Assembly: GCF_023264895.1 (NCBI RefSeq)
Contig: NZ_JAHFUY010000041.1
Location: 1 to 38,974 of the forward strand
Direction of reading: 5' to 3'
Length of the DNA stretch: 38,974 bases
Origin: Herbiconiux sp.
GTDB lineage: Bacteria; Actinomycetota; Actinomycetes; Actinomycetales; Microbacteriaceae
The notes beneath the pieces are model-generated. The model did not search any database. It saw only the letters and a program-made list of their open reading frames with translations, and was not told the DNA's origin. Shown here one piece after another: positions 23,330 to 30,362 of this stretch. Position 1 is the stretch's first letter. The number at the start of each line of letters is the position of its first letter. Made by a program: the position numbers and the translations under genes.

Positions 23330-25027
23330 ATGCTCACCCCGACCCACCGTCTACCGGCGCGCCAGCGCGCGCAGCTCATCGCCTCCGACGTCTCCGTGAT
23401 GCGCGGGGCCACCCCCGTGCTGAACCACGTCGACCTCACCGTCACGCCCTCCTCACGGGTGGCGATCGTCGGGGAGAACGGACGCGGGAAGTCCACCCTC
23501 CTCCAGGTGCTCGACGGCACGCTGACTCCCGATTCCGGCACCGTGCAGCTCACCGGCACACTCGGTGTCGCACAGCAGGAGATGTCTGCGCACGACGCCC
23601 GCACCGTGGGCCAGGCCGTGGCCGAGGCCATAGCCGACGCGCTCGCGGCCCTGACGTGGCTCGACGATGCCGCTCAAGCGCTCTCAGTCGGCTCGGCCGA
23701 AGGAGCCGACTCAGCCGCAGGAGCCGGCTCAGCCGGCTCAGCCGACCCAGCCGAGCGCTATGCCGCCGCGCTGGAGCACGCCGAACTGCTCGATGCCTGG
23801 GATGCCGAACGGCGGGTGCAGATCGCGCTCGAGGCGCTCGATGCCGAGACCGATCCGGCCCGGCGGCTCGCCGAGCTCTCGGTGGGGCAGCGGTATCGGG
23901 TGCGCCTGGCGTGCCTGCTCGGCGCGGACGACGACTTCCTGCTGCTCGACGAACCGACGAACCACCTCGACCGATCCGGCCTCGAGTTCCTGACCTCGAA
24001 GCTCCGGGCCCGCTCGGGCGGCGTGGTCATCGTGACGCACGACCGGGCGCTCCTCTCGGATGTGGCCGACACCATCGTCGACCTCGATCCGACGCCCGAC
24101 GACCGGGTGCGGGTGTACGGCAACGGCTACACCGGGTATCGCGACGGCCGGCGGGCCGAACGGGAGAGGTGGGAGCTGGAGTACGACCGACAGCAGGCCG
24201 AGCACGCCCGGCTGCAGGACAGCCTCAGCTCGGCACAGAATCGCCTCGTCTCCGGATGGCGGCCGGAGAAGGGCTCCGACAAGCACGGCCGCGCGACTCG
24301 TGCGGGTGGACTCGTGCAGAGCGTCCATCGCCGACAGGAACAGCTCGAGGCCCACGCCGTGACCGTGCCGGAGCCGCCGCTGCTCTTCCGATTCCCCGAG
24401 CTGCCCACGAGGCCAGGGGCGCTGCTGAGTGCGGAGCGGATCAGCGTGGCCGGCCGGCTGACGACGCCGGTGTCGTTCTCGCTCCCGCACCGCGGCCGAC
24501 TCGTCGTGACCGGCCCGAACGGGGCCGGCAAGTCGACGCTCCTCGGGGTGCTCGCGGGCGAGCTGCCCCTCGACACGGGCTCGGCGCGGTTGCCGCACGG
24601 CATCCGCCTCGGGTTCCTGCGCCAGGAGACCGACCTGCCGCTGCAACGGCGGGCCAGCGAGGTCTACGCAGCCCAGGTCGACGCACTCGGGGCGGAGGGG
24701 AGACTGGCGTCCTCCGACGCCGTCGGGCTCTCGCAGCTCGGGCTGCTGCGCGCTCGGGAGTCGAGCAGACCCATCGGAGAGCTCTCGATGGGCCAGCAGC
24801 GCCGGCTCGACCTGGCACTGGTGCTCGCGACGAGGCCGCACGTGCTGCTGCTGGATGAGCCCACCAACCACCTGTCGATCGCGCTCGTCGATGAACTCAC
24901 CGAGGCCCTCGGCGCGACGCACGCCGCGGTGGTGCTCTCCACCCACGACCGTCAGCTCCTCCGCGACGTCGACGACTGGCCCCGACTGCACCTCGACCCG
25001 CCCATCCGCAAGGAGCTGCAGACGTGA
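23330..25027 (+). CDS. ABC-F family ATPase (ribosome protection type)
   Basis: A 565-aa protein with two ABC cassettes and no membrane segments. Cassette 1 has Walker A GENGRGKST, signature LSVGQ and Walker B LLLDEPTNHLD. A long charged linker (about residues 275-340) follows. Cassette 2 has GPNGAGKST, LSMGQQ and LLLDEPTNHLS. Such proteins bind the ribosome exit site and displace antibiotics or release stalled ribosomes; drug class cannot be told. An Ala/Gly/Ser-rich insert (about residues 122-143) is encoded by short repeats at 23690-23752. ATG 23330 has GAAGGA five bases upstream. Its stop abuts the stop of the opposing membrane protein gene. Confidence 0.92.
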   Translation: MLTPTHRLPARQRAQLIASDVSVMRGATPVLNHVDLTVTPSSRVAIVGENGRGKSTLLQVLDGTLTPDSGTVQLTGTLGVAQQEMSAHDARTVGQAVAEAIADALAALTWLDDAAQALSVGSAEGADSAAGAGSAGSADPAERYAAALEHAELLDAWDAERRVQIALEALDAETDPARRLAELSVGQRYRVRLACLLGADDDFLLLDEPTNHLDRSGLEFLTSKLRARSGGVVIVTHDRALLSDVADTIVDLDPTPDDRVRVYGNGYTGYRDGRRAERERWELEYDRQQAEHARLQDSLSSAQNRLVSGWRPEKGSDKHGRATRAGGLVQSVHRRQEQLEAHAVTVPEPPLLFRFPELPTRPGALLSAERISVAGRLTTPVSFSLPHRGRLVVTGPNGAGKSTLLGVLAGELPLDTGSARLPHGIRLGFLRQETDLPLQRRASEVYAAQVDALGAEGRLASSDAVGLSQLGLLRARESSRPIGELSMGQQRRLDLALVLATRPHVLLLDEPTNHLSIALVDELTEALGATHAAVVLSTHDRQLLRDVDDWPRLHLDPPIRKELQT

Positions 25028-26227
25028 TCACGGCCGCAGGTAGAGGCTCCCACGCCGGAGGGCGCAGGCCAGCAGCGTCCAGAACAGCAGCGCCGCACAC
25101 GTCCACGTGAGCTGCACCTGACCGTCGACGGCCAGCACCTGCGCGAGCTCGCGAGCGATCGTCGTCGTGACGACGACATCCACCCCCGAGGGTCCGGCCC
25201 CCGGCGCCGTCAGCTCCAGCGGACGCGAGAGCACGCTCATGACGATGTGCGAGCCGAAGTAGACGAGCAGGCTGTTTCGCCCGAGCGCGATGAGGGGATA
25301 CGACGCGCCCCGGATCACCCCGCTCACCACCCCTCGCCGCTCCCCATCGAGCAGCAGGTGACCGAGCAGCAGCGCGACGGCGACCGGTGCGGCCAGCCTG
25401 AGCGCGAACGGTGGCGTCCACAGCCTCTTCATGACGAGCACGTCGGCACCCGCCACCTGCTCGGGCACCCAGATGCACGCCTGAGCCACGAGCAGCGCTC
25501 CCACCGCGCAGGCCAGCAGCGGGAGGATCGCACGCGCCGGCGAGGCGCCAGCCCCGCGCGAGCCACCATGGCGTCGCACCGCGAGGATCACGTGGCCCAT
25601 GGTCGCCCCGGCCGATGCGCTCACGAGCGCACCCCACCCGGCCATGAGCCCCACTGGATCGTGTCCGAATCTCCCCTGGTGGTACACATGCTCCGCGCCG
25701 AACACCGCGGGGTCGACGATACCCGAGGGATTGCAGGTGCGGGTGAGCCCGCCGTCGCCGCATCCGAGCCCCCACACCGCCAGCACGACCGTGTAGCCGC
25801 AAGCAAGGACGATCGTGATGATCACCCATCCCCACCACGACCGTGTCACGAGGTGGAGGAGCCCGACCACCGCGACGACGAATGCGTAGAGCTGCAGCAC
25901 CCCCGTCACCGTCCAGGTGGCCAGGTCCCACGAGTCGAGCGTGATCGCGCCGTAGAGCTGCCCGACGGCGAACAGCACGACCACCCGGCGCACGAGCGGC
26001 CACGGCTTCACGCGGCGATGCAGCGCGAACGCGAGTCCGCATCCCGACAGCGTGACGAAGACCGGGAAGATCGCATCCAGCAGATGCACGCCGTCCCAGA
26101 CCGTGTGGTTGAACCAGGGCGGCGTCTCGAGCAGCGAGTTCGCCGCCACGCTCGCGAGGAGCATCAACCCGCGCACCCAATCCAGGCTGGCGATTCGGGT
26201 CGACCCCACACGGACACTCGTCGCCAC
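25028..26227 (-). CDS. HGSNAT/DUF1624-like multipass membrane acyltransferase
   Basis: A 399-aa membrane protein with about ten helices. The N-terminus RIASLDWVRGLMLLASVAANSLL matches the catalytic-domain start of heparan-alpha-glucosaminide N-acetyltransferase (NagX-like) proteins. The segment FPVFVTLSGCGLAFALHRR and the later ALGRNSLLVYFGSHI fit the same family. It may transfer acetyl groups across the membrane to a cell-wall sugar, but substrate is unknown. The GTG at 26227 lies six bases after a promoter -10, so the mRNA may be leaderless; GTG 26209 is an alternative. The stop codon abuts that of the ABC-F gene (TGATCA). Confidence 0.8.
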   Translation of the reverse strand: MATSVRVGSTRIASLDWVRGLMLLASVAANSLLETPPWFNHTVWDGVHLLDAIFPVFVTLSGCGLAFALHRRVKPWPLVRRVVVLFAVGQLYGAITLDSWDLATWTVTGVLQLYAFVVAVVGLLHLVTRSWWGWVIITIVLACGYTVVLAVWGLGCGDGGLTRTCNPSGIVDPAVFGAEHVYHQGRFGHDPVGLMAGWGALVSASAGATMGHVILAVRRHGGSRGAGASPARAILPLLACAVGALLVAQACIWVPEQVAGADVLVMKRLWTPPFALRLAAPVAVALLLGHLLLDGERRGVVSGVIRGASYPLIALGRNSLLVYFGSHIVMSVLSRPLELTAPGAGPSGVDVVVTTTIARELAQVLAVDGQVQLTWTCAALLFWTLLACALRRGSLYLRP

Positions 26228-26233
26228 CCCACG

Positions 26234-26262
26234 AGTATTCCTCAGTTATGAGATGACTGCAA
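26234..26262 (-). promoter_or_regulatory. Promoter of the HGSNAT-like gene: TTGCAG, 17 bp, AATACT
   Basis: On the minus strand TTGCAG (26262-26257) and AATACT (26239-26234) are separated by exactly 17 bp, six bases before the GTG. It lies in the 38-bp gap after the ThiF gene, so this gene need not depend on the ThiF operon. Confidence 0.65.
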
Positions 26263-26265
26263 CCC

Positions 26266-27219
26266 TCAGGGGGCGGGCGGGGTGCGGCGGGCGATGTCGG
26301 CGTGGGTGTAGGCGGCCTGGGGGTTGCGGTGGGTGCGGTCGCGGAGGGCCGCGGTGAGCACGTGGCGCCAGTGGGTGGCGCGGGAGGCGCGGACGACGCG
26401 GGCGCGGAGGGTGTAGGCGTCGAGGTAGGCAAGGCGCGGCGCCCAGATCGGCCGGCGGCGGCGGTTGGCGACGCCCGCGGCGGCCGTGAGGTGGAGGAAG
26501 GCCTGCGTGGTGCCGAGCGCGCTCGCGAGGTCGACGCCGGGCGCGATCGAGGGCAGGGACGGCCGCGTGCCGTCGGGGCCCTCCGTGGTCATGGCCACGA
26601 GCCCCCGCAGATCGCTGTACGGCGGCACATACGGGAGAAAGCGCGAGAAGTCGACCGTCGACGCCGCGATCTCGTCGAGCGAGCCGCCCTCGGGCAGGCC
26701 CATGAAGCGCTCGAAGGTGAACCGGCTCCGCGGATGGAACGCCGTCACCGTGGCCGCGAAGCCCACGTTCACCACGAGCAGGTTCGGGATGCCGAGTGCG
26801 CGCGCGCCCCTCGCGATCGTGGTGCCGATCTCGGGATGGGTCGTCTCCGACTCGTCGAAGACCAGGGTGGCGCCGGCGAGGAACTCGTCCGCGTTCTCGA
26901 CCGTCACGCCGTCGCGGTAGACGTGCACCGTCGCATCCGGATTGATGGCCTTGACCTCCTCGCGGAAGACCTCGGCCTTCGAGCGGCCGTAGGTGCGACT
27001 GCTCGCACCGGGCACACGGTTGGCGTTCTGGGGCTCGAACTCCTCCGGGTCGGCGATCGAGAAGTTGGAGACCCCCATGCGGGCGAGCTTCGAGCCCACC
27101 TGGAAGCCGACACCTCCGACCCCCGCTATGGCCACGCGCGCCGAGAGCAGGGCCTCCTGCTCCGCCTCGCTCCAGAACCCGAAGTTGCGGGAGAACTCGA
27201 GCGCGCCGACGGTCTTCAT
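26266..27219 (-). CDS. ThiF/E1-like adenylyltransferase without cysteines
   Basis: A 317-aa enzyme of the ThiF/MoeB/E1 superfamily, which activates a carboxylate as an acyl-adenylate. The nucleotide loop is GVGGVG (residues 33-38), followed by IADPEEFEPQNANRV with Asp57 and Asn67-Arg68, Lys81, and the FDESE segment with Asp122. It contains no cysteine at all, so it has neither the E1 catalytic Cys nor the CxxC zinc pairs of MoeB/ThiF; the microcin C enzyme MccB also works without a catalytic Cys. The C-terminal 70 residues are basic. ATG 27219 overlaps the stop of the LuxI-like gene (ATGA), so the two are translated together. Substrate is unknown. Confidence 0.88.
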   Translation of the reverse strand: MKTVGALEFSRNFGFWSEAEQEALLSARVAIAGVGGVGFQVGSKLARMGVSNFSIADPEEFEPQNANRVPGASSRTYGRSKAEVFREEVKAINPDATVHVYRDGVTVENADEFLAGATLVFDESETTHPEIGTTIARGARALGIPNLLVVNVGFAATVTAFHPRSRFTFERFMGLPEGGSLDEIAASTVDFSRFLPYVPPYSDLRGLVAMTTEGPDGTRPSLPSIAPGVDLASALGTTQAFLHLTAAAGVANRRRRPIWAPRLAYLDAYTLRARVVRASRATHWRHVLTAALRDRTHRNPQAAYTHADIARRTPPAP

Positions 27220-28058
27220 GCCGAGGCCGGAGCCTCCACCGCTGCGCTCTCGGCGGCCGAGGCCGCTGCTTCCTGCGCCGCAAGGGTGGCCTCCCGCTGC
27301 GCCCGCGAGATGCGCCCGAAGTACTCCAGCGACCCGTCGGCCGCCGCGAGCTGCCCCAGGATGGTGGCGTTGCGCTCGGTGATCCGCTCCTCGGCACCGG
27401 GCAGGTCGAACTCGACCGGCAGGTTGTAGTCGAGGTAGTGCTCGATGTAGCGGGGCTCGCCGATGCGCGAGATCGAGAGCATGCCCGCGAGGTGGCGCTC
27501 GAGCCACGGCTCGATCACCGCGAACGTGCGACCCACCTCGTGCGAGGAGAAGTAGGCCGACATGAGCGCGAACAGGTGCCACTGCACCAGCTCCTGCATG
27601 GCGACCCGCTCGTGCCGGGCGATCACGCGCGAGACCTCGACGCTGCCGAGTGCCAGCGGATGCTCGGCGAACAGCTCGGGGCAGAACTCCTCCACCGGGA
27701 GGGGGCGGTCGACCCCGTCGGCCCCCTTGATGATGGTGCGGGCGACCCCGACGATGCGCACTCCCTCGGGTGCGTTCTCGAGCACCGCGAAGGTGACGGA
27801 TCGCGCGTCGTCGTCGTCACGGTCGGTGCCGTCGTCGGAGAGGTCGGCGGGGTCGAGCTGACCGGTCTGGTCGACGTAGACGCGCCGGCGCAGCTCGAAG
27901 TGCTGGCGGTAGGCGTCTTCGAAGCCGGGGCGCGGGACGCCGTCGACGGCGATGATGCCGGTGGCGAGGCGGGCCTCGGGGTCCGAGACGAAGGCGGGCG
28001 ACCCAGCGACGACCGGGATCACCGCGGCGTTGCTGACCGAACGATCAATCCGCGACAC
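27216..28058 (-). CDS. LuxI/FeeM-like autoinducer-synthase-type acyltransferase
   Basis: A 280-aa GNAT-fold protein that matches the conserved residues of acyl-homoserine-lactone synthases in order: Arg57 in LRRRVYVDQTG, Asp81-84 (the D-x-x-D site), Arg107 in GVARTI, Phe125 in EEFCPELF, and Glu141 and Arg144 in SVEVSRV. These motifs are shared with N-acyl amino acid synthases (FeeM). It should move an acyl chain from a carrier onto an amine, but product is unknown. A C-terminal Ala-rich tail follows residue 255. GTG 28058 has GGGGGAAG eight bases upstream. It is followed by the ThiF-like gene and preceded by a small ORF overlapping its start. Confidence 0.82.
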   Translation of the reverse strand: MSRIDRSVSNAAVIPVVAGSPAFVSDPEARLATGIIAVDGVPRPGFEDAYRQHFELRRRVYVDQTGQLDPADLSDDGTDRDDDDARSVTFAVLENAPEGVRIVGVARTIIKGADGVDRPLPVEEFCPELFAEHPLALGSVEVSRVIARHERVAMQELVQWHLFALMSAYFSSHEVGRTFAVIEPWLERHLAGMLSISRIGEPRYIEHYLDYNLPVEFDLPGAEERITERNATILGQLAAADGSLEYFGRISRAQREATLAAQEAAASAAESAAVEAPASA

Positions 28059-28107
28059 CGGAGAGCTTCCCCCTCGCGGGCCGTGAGGCAGTCGTCATCC
28101 GGAGCAC
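28045..28107 (-). CDS. Small ORF (20 aa) overlapping the LuxI-like gene start
   Basis: GTG at 28107 is preceded by a perfect GGAGG (28119-28115) seven bases upstream and opens a 20-codon frame, V(M)LRMTTASRPARGKLSGVAD, ending 14 bases inside the LuxI-like gene in another frame. The strong ribosome binding site argues it is translated. It may couple translation onto the acyltransferase, or be a precursor peptide or leader. The peptide is basic, without hydrophobic stretch. Confidence 0.5.
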   Translation of the reverse strand: MLRMTTASRPARGKLSGVAD

Positions 28108-28179
28108 TTCGAATCCTCCGTTTTCAGGGGGTGGTGGGCGGTCCGGCGTGGTCGCTGAGGGCACGCTGCCGATGGCATG

Positions 28180-28208
28180 AGCATAGAAGCGCCCGAACCC
28201 GTTTGCAA
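28180..28208 (-). promoter_or_regulatory. Promoter of the LuxI-like/ThiF operon: TTGCAA, 17 bp, TATGCT
   Basis: On the minus strand TTGCAA (28208-28203) and TATGCT (28185-28180) are separated by exactly 17 bp, giving a leader of about 115 nt before the LuxI-like start and about 66 nt before the small ORF. The operator palindrome lies immediately upstream. Confidence 0.7.
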
Positions 28209-28229
28209 CTTGGGACGACATGTCCCAAG
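28209..28229. promoter_or_regulatory. Perfect 8-5-8 palindromic operator between the divergent genes
   Basis: CTTGGGAC (28209-28216) and GTCCCAAG (28222-28229) are exact reverse complements separated by GACAT. It abuts the -35 of the acyltransferase operon and overlaps a possible TetR-gene promoter (TTGGGA at 28210-28215, TATTCG at 28233-28238). A dimeric TetR protein could repress both. Confidence 0.8.
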
Positions 28230-28250
28230 ATGTATTCGAGAGGGGCAACA

Positions 28251-29120
28251 ATGTCGGAGAACAGCTGGACGAAGTCCGGAGCGGGACGCACGCGCGTGCC
28301 GAAAGACGAAGTGCGCACGAAGCTGCTCGACACGGCCCTCGATCTGGTGCAGGCCAACGGCCTCACGGTCGGCTTCGAGCACATGCTGATGGACGACCTC
28401 ATCAAGGAGGCCGGCGTTCCGAGGAGCTCCGTCTACCGCATCTGGGAGTCCAAGGAGGCGTTCTTCGAGGAGCTCCTGAGCGAGGTCGCCAACCAGGTCT
28501 CGCCCGGTCGTGCCGACGAGGAGTCCCTCGTGGCCACGTGGGAGTACCTCGGCTTCCGGGCCGACGAGCTGCGCACCCCCGAGGGCCGTCGCCGCATCCT
28601 GGTCGACGTCACCGGCCTCGCCGCCGAGCAGAACTTCGAGTCGGTCACCTCCTCCGTGCAGTGGCGCACCTACGTGGCGCTCTCCAGCACCGCCCTCTCC
28701 TATCCCGACCCGCGCGTGCGGGAGCGCATCATCGAGGCGCTCCGCAACTCCGAGCTGGCCTTCCTCGACCAGATGGAGGTGTTCTACCGCAACATCGTGC
28801 CCGCGGTCGGCTACCGCCTCCGCCCCGATCTGCACGATGACTGGCGCCCCCTCGTGGTGGCCGCCGCCGCGATCATCGAGGGTCTCGGCATCGCCCGCAC
28901 GACCATCCCCGACCTGGTGGAGGCCCGCTACGAGGTCGACAACGAGGGCCGGCCCGCCGAGGTCTCGCTCGCCGCGATCTCGTACCACGCCATCATCAAC
29001 GCCTTCCTCGTGCCCGACCCGGCCTACGACGCCGAGGCCGCCATCGCGAGGCTCTCGAGCGGCATCGACGAGATCCCCCTCGTGCAGCCCCGCAGCCGCG
29101 CCCTCGGAGCCGACGACTAG
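28251..29120 (+). CDS. TetR family regulator, divergent to the LuxI-like/ThiF operon
   Basis: A 289-aa protein, longer than usual for TetR. The helix-turn-helix at about residues 22-70 reads LLDTALDLVQANGLTVGFEH, then MDDLIKEAGVPRSSVYRIWESKEAFFEEL. The all-helical remainder, about 220 residues, should bind a ligand. ATG 28251 has GAGAGGGG five bases upstream. The divergent arrangement and the perfect palindrome at 28209-28229 point to autoregulation and control of the acyltransferase operon, with the operon product a natural candidate ligand. It ends 18 bp from the convergent membrane protein gene. Confidence 0.88.
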   Translation: MSENSWTKSGAGRTRVPKDEVRTKLLDTALDLVQANGLTVGFEHMLMDDLIKEAGVPRSSVYRIWESKEAFFEELLSEVANQVSPGRADEESLVATWEYLGFRADELRTPEGRRRILVDVTGLAAEQNFESVTSSVQWRTYVALSSTALSYPDPRVRERIIEALRNSELAFLDQMEVFYRNIVPAVGYRLRPDLHDDWRPLVVAAAAIIEGLGIARTTIPDLVEARYEVDNEGRPAEVSLAAISYHAIINAFLVPDPAYDAEAAIARLSSGIDEIPLVQPRSRALGADD

Positions 29121-29138
29121 ACCGCACCGAGCGAGCAC

Positions 29139-30362
29139 TCAGCCCAGGGAGCTCGCGACCCCGACCGCGGTCTCCGGGGCATCGAAGGCGTACAGCATCC
29201 GGAGCTCACCGGCGCTGTAGGTGACGCTCGAGCGCAGGAACACCGCGTTCATGACGGTGATGAACGTGCCGAAGCGATGGCGGAGCCTGGCCTCCCCCTC
29301 GGCCGATACGACGCGCACGAGCACGCTGTGGTGCCGGCCGGCCCGCGTGACGCGCACGTGGACAGCGCCGCCGGCCCCCGCATCCTGGGCCGCGGAGCCG
29401 TCGCGCTCGGCCGCCGACACCAGCGCCGTCAGGAGCGCCCTGAGCGCCACCTTCTGCTCCTGCGGAAGACCCTCGGAGAGCCGCTCGGGGTCGTGCACGA
29501 CGAGCACCGACGGATGCGTGCGCTGCAGCCGGTCGAGCCAGGGCAGCGCCATGTCGGTGATGAGCACGGAGCGCAGCACCGCCGAGATGCGCCGCGCCTC
29601 GCGCACGTCGGCCTCGGTCACCTCACCGCGCTCCTGCACGCCCTCGAGGAAGGGCACGAGCTCGACCGAGAGCGCGTCTCGGCCGAGATCGCGGATGAGC
29701 TCGCGGAGGCGCACCCGCACCCGGCGCGAGAGCCGGCCCTGCTCGCGGGCGACCGCCTCGATGGAGCGGGACAGCGACAGGCTCATGCGGTAGGAGAACA
29801 CCGACGAGGCGATGCCGAACAGCAGCACGGGCGTGGCGGAGATGATCGCCGAGGTCAGCGGCGACGCGAGCAGCGGCATGGCGCCCGTCTCGAGCGCGCT
29901 CGTGGCGCCCACCACCACGGCGGCGCCCACCGTCGCGACGGCGAGGTCGCGCCCCGGACGGAACTCCGAGCAGCAGAGCAGGATGAGACCCACCGCGAGC
30001 GGGCCCCAGTCGTCCCAGATGACGTTCGTGGCACCCCAGCTGCTGAGGCTCGACGAGACGGAGGCCAGCACGATGGCCGCCACCGCCACCACGAAGCCGC
30101 GGAAGCCGATGGGGCTCCGCACCGGATCGGTGCCGATGAGCACGACGAGGGCGGAGACCGAGACGAACAGGAGCGCGGCGGCGGCGAAGAGCGGATCGTG
30201 GATCAGGTCGCTCGCGCCGACCGTGCGGATGATCGCGTAGACGAGCAGTCCCGCGAGCGCGGCCCCGATGAGCGGGTAGAGGCTGCCGGCGGTGATCGGA
30301 TCGAAGCGCTGGGCCGTGCCGCGCCAGTGCAGGAACCCCCGCATCGCCAGGAGCGCCCTCAT
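29139..30362 (-). CDS. Membrane protein with degenerate kinase-like cytoplasmic half
   Basis: A 407-aa protein with about six to seven membrane helices in the first 200 residues and a cytoplasmic half from about 210. That half begins with a basic coil (REQGRLSRRVRVRLRELIRDLG) placed like a dimerisation helix, and continues with strands such as GGAVHVRVTRAGRHHSVLVRVV that resemble an eroded HATPase domain, but no N-box or DxGxG motif is visible. It overlaps the sensor kinase gene by four bases (ATGA) and mirrors its layout, suggesting a non-catalytic partner. Family not recognised. Confidence 0.75.
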   Translation of the reverse strand: MRALLAMRGFLHWRGTAQRFDPITAGSLYPLIGAALAGLLVYAIIRTVGASDLIHDPLFAAAALLFVSVSALVVLIGTDPVRSPIGFRGFVVAVAAIVLASVSSSLSSWGATNVIWDDWGPLAVGLILLCCSEFRPGRDLAVATVGAAVVVGATSALETGAMPLLASPLTSAIISATPVLLFGIASSVFSYRMSLSLSRSIEAVAREQGRLSRRVRVRLRELIRDLGRDALSVELVPFLEGVQERGEVTEADVREARRISAVLRSVLITDMALPWLDRLQRTHPSVLVVHDPERLSEGLPQEQKVALRALLTALVSAAERDGSAAQDAGAGGAVHVRVTRAGRHHSVLVRVVSAEGEARLRHRFGTFITVMNAVFLRSSVTYSAGELRMLYAFDAPETAVGVASSLG

